From Phallusia mammillata (taxonomy: Eukaryota > Chordata > Ascidiacea > Phlebobranchia > Ascidiidae): a stretch of 64,000 nucleotides of DNA. The translations under genes were made by a program, and so were the position numbers. The notes under the pieces are model-generated. The model saw nothing but the letters and a program-made list of their open reading frames with translations, did no database searches and had not been told where the DNA came from. Shown here piece after piece: positions 11,701 through 21,700 of this stretch; the stretch's first letter is position 1; the number at the start of each line of letters is the position of its first letter. Where the stretch lies: assembly GCA_003260075.1 (NCBI GenBank), contig QLIY01000362.1:1-64000 (forward strand). Reading direction: 5' to 3'.

Positions 11701-12603
11701 ATACACTGTGACTTATCTCTTTAATACAAAGATTGTTCTTTAAAATGTTTTTGTGCTTTAATTTGCAATAGATACACTTTTTGCAATTAGGTTTGCAAAC
11801 ATGTAAAGTTGTTAATTAAACTTTGGACTGAAGCAGCAATCCATAATATTCATCAGTAAGTAATCAAGCACATCAAGTTTTTCGCTCAAAAACCTTTAAG
11901 TTGTTTTCCATTCCACTCAGAATCAGAAGTTTGTATGTCAAACCCTTGTTTCCAAACCCCACCGTCTTGGTCATCGAATGGAAGTTGTTTGTAAACGTTG
12001 ATCATGTTCACATCGGAACTTGTCACTTTGTAGGGAATATTCAAACAAACATCATTCATTCTGCTGTTGTTGAACCTGAAGTTTTGTTGTGTTAATTACC
12101 ATGGTAATGTAAAATACAAGACTTTATTCATACGTGGATGGGTTTTGGGGAAGGACAGGTTTCCGTTCTGTTATTCTAATAACATTTTTGAGGCTGTTCC
12201 GTTGATCTGGGTCATGAACATTTCCCTGCTTCAAAAAATCTGAAACATCGTTTTGAATCTGAAAGTTAAAAGTATGATTGAGATTTTGCAATTAAAGTTT
12301 ATGGCAAATGGCAATGTTGACAATTAAATAGTTTGTAAAAATATAAGATGCAAGGTTTGTTAGTGCAGATACATTGTTATACCATTAAAATGACTTATGA
12401 TTACGAAACTACACCTCATTCATAAGCTTTTTGTTAGTTTCCAAATCTTTTTCCATCACTTTTAGTTTGTCGCCAATTAAATGACTCTGATCAGCTTTTA
12501 ATATATGGTCCGACGCAGGAGTTTCTAATTGACTGATCATCAGCCAGATGCTGCCGAAAAATAAACATCCTCCGAAAAACAGGAGTTGCTTCTTTCGAAA
12601 CAT
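5734..12603 (-). CDS. MAN2A1/MAN2A2-like: Golgi alpha-mannosidase II (GH38), complete
   Basis: Eighteen exons (12603-12415, 12258-12134, 12075-11894, 11659-11536, 11455-11274, 11085-10902, 10690-10576, 10332-10147, 9800-9655, 9515-9419, 9262-9153, 9090-8961, 8709-8517, 8384-8207, 7793-7583, 7335-7154, 7078-6821, 6364-5734) splice in frame to 1140 aa, against about 1144 in human MAN2A1. It is a type II membrane protein with a basic N-terminus, an anchor at about residues 7-24 and a short stem. The GH38 zinc site and nucleophile are intact by comparison with the fly enzyme: PHSHNDPGW (His173, Asp175), [11 protein letters not shown] (Asp287, nucleophile) and [10 protein letters not shown] (His562). 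The enzyme trims two mannoses from GlcNAcMan5GlcNAc2 in N-glycan maturation. The start is the ATG at 12603: the open frame runs three codons upstream but only to a TTG, followed by a stop. Which vertebrate paralogue it matches best was not resolved. Confidence 0.96.
7984..8166. repeat. Long inverted dimer (88-nt arms) with hammerhead-like cores, in a mannosidase intron
   Basis: Arms 7984-8071 and 8079-8166 are reverse complements with only about three mismatches and a 7-nt loop. Each arm carries CTGATGA (8082-8088 on plus; 8068-8062 on minus), then a GACAA/TTGTC stem and GAAACGTC. The outer part contains TATTCTATATACACCA and CCTTGGCAGTAATGTTTATG. A third, single-orientation copy is at about 9996-10085. 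The element sits between exons 14 and 15 of the mannosidase gene. Confidence 0.85.
9841..10085 (+). repeat. Degenerate dispersed repeat copies in a mannosidase intron
   Basis: About 9996-10085 matches the right arm of the 8079-8166 element, including TATTCTATATACACCAGTAC and GGTAGTAATGTTTATGATT, but with a damaged core. About 9841-9893 holds fragments (TGCCAGGCAAAATATCAA, TTGCCAGAAGAGCTCTATA) shared with the repeats at about 29655-29804 and 44928-45050. Both lie in the intron between exons 8 and 9. Confidence 0.6.
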
Positions 12604-15459
12604 CTCTCTCAAATTTGTACAGAATAAATGCGGTTCTAAACCTTAAAAATCGTGTTTTAGTAACTCCAAAATTCAGTGAGTATGAAACGAATGTTAAGGC
12701 ATGACTTTTCGTTGAAACTTTAGCTATATGTTACCAAGCAACTTAGAAGCATTCCATGCAAAACGTAAACAAATTGAAATCTGCAAAAGCGAAGAAAATG
12801 AAACAAACTGGAAAGCGGCACTACGTCACTACCTTCAATATCCAATGAGCGATTGAGCGAACGCAAAGTGGACACAATTTCTGCCAATTTCTTGTACTTA
12901 AAACTAATTTTTTACACACACTTATTATCTTGAGTTCAGTTATGTGGATTTTCCGTTACCTTGACATAATTTGTGTTGAAGTATAAAGTGTTTATTACAA
13001 GTCAGGCGTTTCTCTCATCCGAAGTTTTTTTGATGACATGATGACGTTACGCTTCGGGGATTTCCAGGGTTTTTGTGAAATTTCCCGAAACTGTAACCAA
13101 GAATTTTGAACAGCTGTTGTTTGGAATCCGTCACAAATTAAGTAATTAAAGGTATGTTATCAATAGGGCCACTCTAAAATACGCAATCTACGCAATCTAC
13201 GCAATCTACGCAAGCTATACGCAATCTACTAACAAAAACTAACTAAGATGTTGACGGTTAGTGCTATGAGGGTCAGGGTGAGGGTTTGTGATACAAATAA
13301 CTTTATAATTTAATTTCAGATGCCTTTCAGGTATAATTTTCTCTACAAGTGTTAACATGCGGTACCATACAGTGTTTAGTACCACTCTCAACACATATGA
13401 GAATATTAAGCCCAAACTGGACATCTAAAACTAAATTATAGTGTTAATTTTATTATAAACCCTCACCCAGACCCTAAAAGCCCTAACCGTCAACATTTTT
13501 TAAAGGTTGCATACGTTTTATAAACAGATTGCGTACAGATTGCGTAGATTGCGTATTTTAGAGGAGCCCTTATCAATATCACAACGTTTAGTATTTAGTT
13601 GTTTTTGTAAACTTTTACAAAGTGGGGTTGATAATTACATCTACAACAGCAAACAACTCCAACATCGAATAGTTTTAGTCGTTTTGTTCGAAGTTTAATC
13701 AAAAAAACCTACTAGTCACTGCGACACAACGAACTTAGTGGTTCAGCAGCGAACAAATACATGCGCCGCAGCCGCGCCCTTAAGACTACGTTTACAAATC
13801 ACACGTGAAAGAGAAGTTAGAGATCTCACTGGAGAAGCGAGGGGCGCGAAGGTCGACGCGACTGGGTGTGACAACATGGGTTAACGTCAGTCAGTAATGT
13901 TTGTATTTTAACTGACAAGAGCCCATCCCTGTTTAGGATTCATGTTTTAGTGTTACGTGATTACAATATGTTATTGGCCGTTTTTAACTGGGTTATCTTG
14001 TTTGCCATTATCCGATGCAACTCTACAAGTCATGTTAGCAGCATCACAAATGGAGCAGTGATTAGGAAATTATTTCATTCACACCATGCTTTGCTTTAAG
14101 TGGCTGTTCGGTGTAAAACACAAACAAAACTGGTAATCAGCAACTGCGTCTGAGCCGGTTAGGGAATGTACAAAGTCATTGCACTTCTTTGTTGCCTGAA
14201 GAAAAACTTTTTATACTTGTTATCTTTGTTCCTCGGTTTAATACTTGTATTACATTGCACAAATCGTCTACTACGCTACTCTGCGTACAAGTGCAGAAGA
14301 GAAAAGCACCAAAAGCGAAACAAACGGTGACATTCACAGTTGCCAGGGCAACGTAAAGTTTTATCCGACGTCGAAACAAGTCTCGCGGTCAAGTAGTTTG
14401 GCAATATATTGGTACCTACACAAAAGTCGACACAACATGGAAACTAGGACAAGGTTTAGGTGTAAAAAATCTTTGGTAACTTTTTTCAACTCTCACAGAA
14501 TATTTACACCAGTGGAAAATATGCGAAAAACATAACAACGTCACTTTGTAATTTCCGCTTACCACAAACTCAGCGAAATATACAATTACCGGCTATTAAC
14601 CACGTGGTAAAATCACTTCACGCTTCACAATCGCTATCATGACGTATTTCACGACTTAATCTGTGAGGCAAGAACGCCACGAATGGTTGAAAAACAGTTT
14701 TGGGTAAATGTTGTCATACAAAATACATGAAACAAAATATGGGTCTGTTACGTAACAATTACACACACTTGACGTAAAAATATATGTAACCTTTGAGACG
14801 CTGTTTAAACTTTTGCCAGGCTTTTATCCAAGAAACGTTTGTGATATTAATAGCACGGCATACACCGTATGGTTGTGTGGCAAGTTGTTCAGGATATTAA
14901 TAGCGCGGACCACAATTTAAAACACACACACAATACATGTGTGCATGGCAACACATCACAATGGCGTTTGAAGAGGTGTAGGTTGGTATTGGGCCATGAT
15001 TAATGTCAATGCACCCTTGATACACTGAGGTTGAAATGCTTTAGCACAAAATCCAGCAAAGATTTCTTTCAAATGCGCTTTAGATAAGCATGCTTGTTTT
15101 AATAGGTTGAAATTTGCAAATTCATGGAAGGAACAAGATGTAATTACTACAGCACCAAATTTAACCAAACCACATATTTTTGCCTGCATAGAAAAGTTTT
15201 CAAAGAATTTGGGACAAACCAGTAACTACGACAGCACAATGAGTAACAAACCACTAAAGTGTTTTTGTTGGTTAGCAGAATAGTAACAGTTTGTGCAAAC
15301 AAAATGATTGCGAATATAAAACAAACATAGGGACAACTTTCTCGTTTGTACATCGGAATGTGAAGAAAGAACAAAAATATGGTAATTAAAACAAGAAAAT
15401 ATAAATACAACATACAGAGACAAAAACATAAATCTGTTATATTTGTAAGTATAAAATTT
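12604..15459. other. Intergenic region between mannosidase II promoter side and CCDC186-like 3' end
   Basis: About 2.9 kb without a supportable gene. It holds the upstream region of the minus-strand mannosidase gene, the 404-bp inverted-repeat element at 13166-13569, and the 3' flank of the minus-strand coiled-coil gene. Open frames here are short and lack recognisable similarity. Confidence 0.5.
13166..13569. mobile_element. Non-autonomous DNA transposon (Mutator-like MITE) with 9-bp target duplication
   Basis: The termini match as inverted repeats: GGGCCACTCTAAAATACGCA at the left and the complement of GGGCTCCTCTAAAATACGCA at the right. They continue into repeated ACGCAATCT units on both sides. 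The element is flanked by a perfect 9-bp direct repeat TTATCAATA (13157-13165 and 13570-13578). Sub-terminal sequence is also inverted (TGACGGTTAG with CTAACCGTCA, and GGGTGAGGGTTT with AAACCCTCACCC). A 9-bp duplication is typical of Mutator-like elements; no transposase is encoded. The family assignment is inferred from the duplication length only. Confidence 0.88.
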
Positions 15460-17880
15460 CTATGAGCCATTAGGTTGGGAGCAAAGCCTCTGAACCTCTT
15501 TACCAAGTGTCTCAAGACTTTCTTTGAGTGTTATATTTTTTAGCAGCGTGTCTTCTAACACGGACTGCATTTTTTGGTTAATTTCCATCGACAGTTCTAG
15601 GGTCAGGCCAGTTTTCTGTCGATGAGGGTCAGTGGATTTTTGTGGAGCAAGTGACCCTACTTCTTCACGCATTATGTAATGTTGGATGAGGCGTTGTTTA
15701 CGCTGCATTTCATGCACCAACTGTTGAACGTGTTCAGTGAGAAAATCTATCTTTTCATTTTTCTTTGCATGGATTTGTTGCAGTCGTACAATACGTTCGA
15801 TAAGCATTTGTCTGTCTAACGAAGGAGAGCCTGTCACTGTTGTTTCAGGGATGGCATCTGGTTCGTATGAATGATTCTGATTGGTGCAATGCATGTCAGG
15901 TGACGTGGAAGAGCAGATTTTATCGAGTGACGTTGTTGAGCTTGTTCTGCTTCCCAAACTCCCACCATCAGCGCTGTGCTGGTTGCTGTTTCTTCCAGAT
16001 GAAGTTGACACCGCATCATTTGTGTCCATTCGTCGCTTTGCTTGATTTAACTGCCGGGTAAGATCTTTAACAGATGCAGCATTTTTTCGCTTTTGTGTCC
16101 TCAACTCATCCTTGAGGTCTTCCATCTGAAGTAGCAACTCACAAACTGTCTTCTCTTTTTCCTCAAGGCGAGTCCCCATTTCAAACTTATACTTGGAACT
16201 TTCCTTCTGTGCACTTTGTTCTGATGAGGTAAGGACCACAATACCATCCCGCAGTTGTTTGATTTCTTTCTGCAAAGAATCCAGTTCAGTTTCATTTTGT
16301 TTTAAAGTCCCACTGAGCTCCTCAACCTGCACTGTGAGCTCTGTGTTCTTGGAACTAACTTTCCTTGTGTATTCCAGCAGTTCTTGCTCTCTTTGTTCTT
16401 TACGATTTAAATCATCAATTGCTGAATCACGTTTGATAACAGCCTCATTTAGATCTTCTGACAGTTGTTTGACCTTGACTTCAGATTGTTCAAGGTCATT
16501 TTGTAACTGTTCCATGCTTTCAATCTTTTCATTCATTTCTGAGGCGGTAAGTTTTTGTTTGTTCATTACCTCTTCATAACCCCTGAGTACATGTTCATTT
16601 TTTAGACGCTCTTCCTCAAAACACTCAACTTTAGACTTTAAGACATTATTTTCTTCAAACACGTCTTTGTGTTTAATTTTTAACAGGTTCAATTCCTCAT
16701 TTTTTTGTTTTAGCAAATCCTGCAAGTCTTCAGTTTGTGATTCTCTTTCATCTAACAGCTGCAATTTCTCCTTCAATTCAATATCAAGAGCGTTAGATTT
16801 TATTTCCTCAGATTCTTGGTATGTTTTGATCATTTCTTGGCAATTTCTTCTGATTTGTTCAGTCTCTTCTTTTGCTTGTTGAATTTCCATCACCATCTTG
16901 TCACATTTCTCCTTTGTCTCCTTGTGGTTGTCAACCTCAGTTTTAAGTTTGTTCTGGGCCCATCGCGCTTTGATTATTTGTGAATTCACCTCTTCCTTCA
17001 GTTTTTCAATCTCCTGTTTTGAACCATTACATTCAGATTCTTTTTTTTCAAGATTGTTTTTGAGTTTGTTGTAATCTGCTTTAATTGATTTAAGTTGAGC
17101 AGTTGCTTTTTCTCGTTCCCTGGCAGCGTTTCTGGCAAACTGCTCAGCTGCCTCCTTCTTCTGCCGTAGATCAAGTAATTCCTTTTCCCTCCGAGCATAA
17201 TTCATCACCGCTGCTTGCTTGTCACTTTCCAGAGCGGCACATCTCTTCATCATTTCCTTATGTTTGCTGTCATGGTCTTGCTGCAGATGGGAAATCGTCC
17301 TTTTAGCAGCAACATCATGTTGACCCAACTTTTCAATGCTTTGCTTCAAATTTCGACTTAAATCCTGATTTTCAGTTTCCAATTTCTCTTTTAATTTTTC
17401 CAAGGTTAAAATTCTGTCGTTGAGGTCGCCAATTAAACCTGCCTGGTTTTCACAATCTTCATGTTGCTGTTCTTCTCTCAAGTGATTTGACAACAAAGAT
17501 AACTTTGATTCAATTTTTGACTTTGTTTCAGCGAGCTCATTCGCGTCCATCAGTTTTTGACCTTCAGACAAAGTAATTGTCACCATATTGTCAATCTGCT
17601 CCCCTGCATCATCTTGCAAACCATTTTGTTGTGAATTTGAAACATCATTACCATCTTGTTCATATTCATCAGTTATTTCTCCATTTAAACTGTTGTGTGG
17701 TGAAGTTTCCTCATTTTCAATTGAAGAAACAGAACAATCACTTAAATTTTCACTGTTGTCATTTTCACAATCTTGTCCATTTACTACCTCCACTTCTTCA
17801 GATATTTGTTTTGAGTCTTTAGTTACTTCACCATTGCAACTTGGGAGATTGGCTTCTCCCTGTTCTAAAACTTCAGCCAT
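15460..17880 (-). CDS. CCDC186: CCDC186-like coiled-coil protein, single exon
   Basis: One uninterrupted frame encodes 806 aa. The open frame begins two codons upstream at a TTG, but the first ATG is at 17880 (MAEVLEQGEAN). The first ~100 residues are acidic and Ser/Asn-rich. From about residue 105 to 610 there is near-continuous heptad-type coiled coil rich in Glu/Lys/Gln/Leu. A low-complexity Ser/Thr stretch follows, then a conserved C-terminal region: RIVRLQQIHAKKNEKIDFL, QLVHEMQRKQRLIQHYIMRE and LEDTLLKNITLKESLETLG. These C-terminal blocks are very close to vertebrate CCDC186 (C10orf118; about 898 aa) and its worm homologue CCCP-1. Those proteins act as RAB2-linked golgin-like proteins in dense-core-vesicle biogenesis. 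The gene is divergent from the UBR3-like gene. The lack of introns is unusual among its neighbours. Confidence 0.9.
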   Translation of the reverse strand: MAEVLEQGEANLPSCNGEVTKDSKQISEEVEVVNGQDCENDNSENLSDCSVSSIENEETSPHNSLNGEITDEYEQDGNDVSNSQQNGLQDDAGEQIDNMVTITLSEGQKLMDANELAETKSKIESKLSLLSNHLREEQQHEDCENQAGLIGDLNDRILTLEKLKEKLETENQDLSRNLKQSIEKLGQHDVAAKRTISHLQQDHDSKHKEMMKRCAALESDKQAAVMNYARREKELLDLRQKKEAAEQFARNAAREREKATAQLKSIKADYNKLKNNLEKKESECNGSKQEIEKLKEEVNSQIIKARWAQNKLKTEVDNHKETKEKCDKMVMEIQQAKEETEQIRRNCQEMIKTYQESEEIKSNALDIELKEKLQLLDERESQTEDLQDLLKQKNEELNLLKIKHKDVFEENNVLKSKVECFEEERLKNEHVLRGYEEVMNKQKLTASEMNEKIESMEQLQNDLEQSEVKVKQLSEDLNEAVIKRDSAIDDLNRKEQREQELLEYTRKVSSKNTELTVQVEELSGTLKQNETELDSLQKEIKQLRDGIVVLTSSEQSAQKESSKYKFEMGTRLEEKEKTVCELLLQMEDLKDELRTQKRKNAASVKDLTRQLNQAKRRMDTNDAVSTSSGRNSNQHSADGGSLGSRTSSTTSLDKICSSTSPDMHCTNQNHSYEPDAIPETTVTGSPSLDRQMLIERIVRLQQIHAKKNEKIDFLTEHVQQLVHEMQRKQRLIQHYIMREEVGSLAPQKSTDPHRQKTGLTLELSMEINQKMQSVLEDTLLKNITLKESLETLGKEVQRLCSQPNGS

Positions 17881-18750
17881 TTTCAATTTTTATGCATGTC
17901 ATGCCAAAACTCAAACAAGTTTATTTATTGGTTAATTGCTAAACAAATTGTAAATTGCTGGAAAATGAAACAAAATGGCTTTTACAGATTAACAACAAAA
18001 CAATACCAAAGTTGTTTAGCATTAAAACGCTTTTACCTAATGCGTAAGTAATTATTGTTACAAGTTGCCTTGTTCACAGACAAAAACAAATTTTATGAGG
18101 CAAAAAATTGTGATTATTTTAAATATTGGAAAAACGTAGCTGTACCTGCTAAAGTTTGTTACCGAAATTCAAACAATAACCTAAAACAAAATGACCCCAT
18201 CCACCAACAAAGGATCGAAGTGTTTTAACTTTTAACGAAACACATACACGGCTACACGCAAACAAATTCCCAAACAATCAGATGAGCAGCGACTTCGCTG
18301 TAGCGACAAGTGAAAGGTTTTCTATCTCGACGTAAGTCTAATCTTCAATATAGGTGATCGGTTTCTCCTATTATTTGCTTAAGACATATTTAACAGATAT
18401 GCAACAGAGTTTGACAAATATTAGAGTTGCGGGTCACCTAGTGAAAGCGTAGCATTTGTCGATGTTTGATAAAAAAACATGGTGGACAAAGCTTAAAATA
18501 TGTTTTTAAAATGTGTAACTGAACAAGAAATTCGATTTATTGTCTGGAAACCTTTTTTGTGTACAAGTAAACACAAAAATCAGTTAATAAAATTCATTAC
18601 TGACGAAGTTTCGCTCATTGGATGAAAATCATCAGCTGTTGCCGATAAACAAACAACTTCTTCGAGAAGTTCCTTATGCCCTCGTTGACGCAAGTTAAAT
18701 AGATTAAATCGTCGACGTATGAATGAATTAGCGAGTGTTACTACTAGAGA
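17881..18750. promoter_or_regulatory. Shared divergent promoter region, CCDC186-like / UBR3-like
   Basis: The 870 bp between the start codons of two head-to-head genes must hold both 5' leaders and probably both promoters. I see no TATA box at a convincing position on either strand. An AG three bases before the UBR3 start codon (18746-18747) could be a leader splice acceptor, but it lacks a good pyrimidine tract. The arrangement is seen in the sequence; the shared regulation is inference. Confidence 0.45.
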
Positions 18751-21700
18751 ATGGCTCACCTTTTGTCGGGGACCAAATTAAATGCCTGCGTTTATCTGAG
18801 AAAGTGTTTTGAACAAGATCCTGGAGCCGCAATCGAACATGTTCATGCGATTTGCGATGAGTTGTTGAATCCAGAGGACTCCGGTGCTAACAGGTTTGAA
18901 TTGTCTTATCTAAACAATTAGACCTACTAGACAAATGGGATAAACTCATACCTTAAGCTTGAAAACCTTGTATAAATCCTATGCTTTACACAAAAGATAC
19001 ATTTCATAATTTCGTGACATACCTTTTTAATTTAGAGAGACTGCGGTTGAATGGTTGCAAATCCTCTTTGCCTGCTATAGTAACGGAAATTACCAGGAAT
19101 TTTCAGCAAAACTTACAAATGTTGATTCGTCGCCGTTGTGTGGATGTGTTTGGACGGCAGACTTTGTTGCTTACCGATGCAGAACATGTGCTACATCACC
19201 TTGTATGTCTTTGTGTGCAGGTAAAAACTTGTTTGTTGGGTGGATTGGTGTTGGGATTCAAATACTTTTAAATCTTTTCCTATCTTCATAAATACAGTTT
19301 GGGTTTGAAACTCAGGTATTGGTTCCTGCCCATGCTCCAAAACATGCCCAGTAAATATAACCTAAATGCACATAATTTATGCAGCTTGTTTTGAACGTGG
19401 CAACCACAAAGGACATGATTACAACATCTTTCGTAGTGAGGCTGGTGGTGCTTGTGATTGCGGAGATGCAAGTGTAATGCACAAGTCAGGGTTCTGTTCA
19501 CATCACGGACCCAACAGAATTTCACCAAAACCTTTACCAACTGGTTATCTTAATGTGGCAAAGGTAAAATATAACTGTGCTATTGCAATAAACTGCAGCT
19601 GGCTATATGACTTTTTACATGCAAAACTCAAAACTATTCTGCTAACTTGCTTTTCCACTGATGCACCTACATGTTTTTTAGGTTCTGCTTGATCGAATGG
19701 TTTTATTTCTATGCCATGTTTTGCGGAGTTTGTCAGCCAATGTTTTGTCCCCAGAAACATTTCAAGTTAATTTTCCAGGAAATCTTAAACATCTTTTTAC
19801 TTTTATGTTGGAACTCATCAAACTTGGTAGGATTTCTGTTTTTCAACTTGTGTTAGAAAGTGATTCCTTCTTGCAAAAACAACAAAATATTAATATTTGT
19901 TTATTTTTTTTGCCTGAATTACAGTGTTAACTATTTGGTTGGATACTTAAGCCACAATAAGTGTTGCTGTGGGTACATTAATAAACAACATGCTTTTTTA
20001 ATATTTGTGCAAATAACTATTATCAGTCCTTAAGTTGAACATTGCACTTGTTTTGTTACAAACATATTTGAATGTCAGGTTCTGTGATTCGAAGTCATCT
20101 CTGTAATCTTCTGCTCAACGAACCTCTCTATGTGTCGCTGCTTAACTGTCGCGGCTACAAATGTGTAGAAGACAATTCCAATCATATCTGCAAGCTGCAT
20201 GCAATTAGTGTTAGGGAATTTAGCAAGTCTGTACAGGTAATATCAACTTGGAAGTTTTGTTTTGAATATTGCAATAAAATTTCTATATTTTCAAGACTCT
20301 GAGAAAACCTTTAATTCCTGAGGAAATTCGGAATCGAGAATATTTTGATCGACCTTTACAATACAGAAGATACCTCGATGAATTGACATATTGGATTGTG
20401 AGGTAATAACAGCAAAAACACATACACCCTATGTGTATGTAGTGATGCTGATTTGTGTAAAATGGGTAAACAGTGTTTAAAATGGATTGGTATTACACAC
20501 TTAATTATCTAATTACCTTAAGACTTTTGTTTTGTCATGACACAGCAGTGTATGAGTCACGATTTGAATAGAATGAGCAAGCACAACAAGCTTGATTATT
20601 GTGCTTCGTGTTAAATGTAAATGCCCACTACTTCCTATATGTAAGGCTATTTGTTCAGTTATTATTCATCGGCAACTTTATCTTGTTTTTAGATACGAGT
20701 TCCCTGAGCCTCTTATTTTGATTTTGCTCAATCTCCTTCCCGACCTCAAATTTAAATGTGAGTTTGCTCGCTCATTTACTCAACATTACTCAAGAATTGC
20801 TTCATCCCTCACAAACTCTGTGGATGTCTCACAACTTTCAAACAGGTTTTCTTGTCAAACTTTTGGTTTTGTGATAGTTTTGTGTCATTTACAAGTTGGA
20901 ACATTGTGCTTTTAATTAATCTGTCTGCCACAGATTATGTTGGTCATGTAAATTGAAAACAAACAACAATTCTATTTTTTTAATTACTTAAGATAAACCT
21001 TCATTCAATTGAGGCTTTTATGTTACCCAGTCCATAAAATTACACAATTACTTTTACAAAAAAAAGACTCTCTATTGGTTTAACTTTAAGAAGATGGTTT
21101 TTTTTATCATTTTTGATGGTTTGTTTTTAGGTAGCAGCAAGACATTACCGAGGGAAATGGCTGATTAGCGCAGATATTATGTTTAGGTTATTATTTAAAG
21201 TGTATTTTTTTGCAGAGTTGTTCACATATCTGTTCAGTTGTTCAGTAATGATGAAATCGCTCTCACGCTCACAAATGATGCTCACCTACTGCAGGTAAGT
21301 ATCATATTTTGGTTCTCAAATGTATATCCTTAAGCTTAACATGCAAAGATTGATGGTGTGCATGAAAAATAGCCTTAATATCCGAAAAAGCTCCATCTAA
21401 ATAACACACAAAAATGTTGTGTTGCTAAAAAAAATGTTTGTGAGAAGTTGACATCTTTTTGTGTTATAGATTTTCATGATCGCAGCCCACAACATAATTT
21501 TCCCGATTCTTGAGCCGTCTACAACCGGGGAAAGTGACTTTCATCAGTGTGTGATGACACAAAGCAACGAAGTTCGAAACAATGCTTACTGGCCGATATT
21601 CAGTGACTTCATTAATGTTCTGAGTCACAAAAAATGTGTCATCAAATTTCTATCGAATCCTGATTTACTCAAGTATGATTTAGGCATGGCGTACTATGAC

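Noticed and set aside
16193..16579. Ser/Cys-rich open frames antisense to the CCDC186-like exon
   Set aside because: Typical antisense shadow of a Glu/Lys-rich coiled coil.
17881..17886. Extending the CCDC186-like protein two codons upstream (MK...) and mannosidase three codons upstream (MRE...)
   Set aside because: Those codons are TTG, not ATG; the first in-frame ATGs are at 17880 and 12603.
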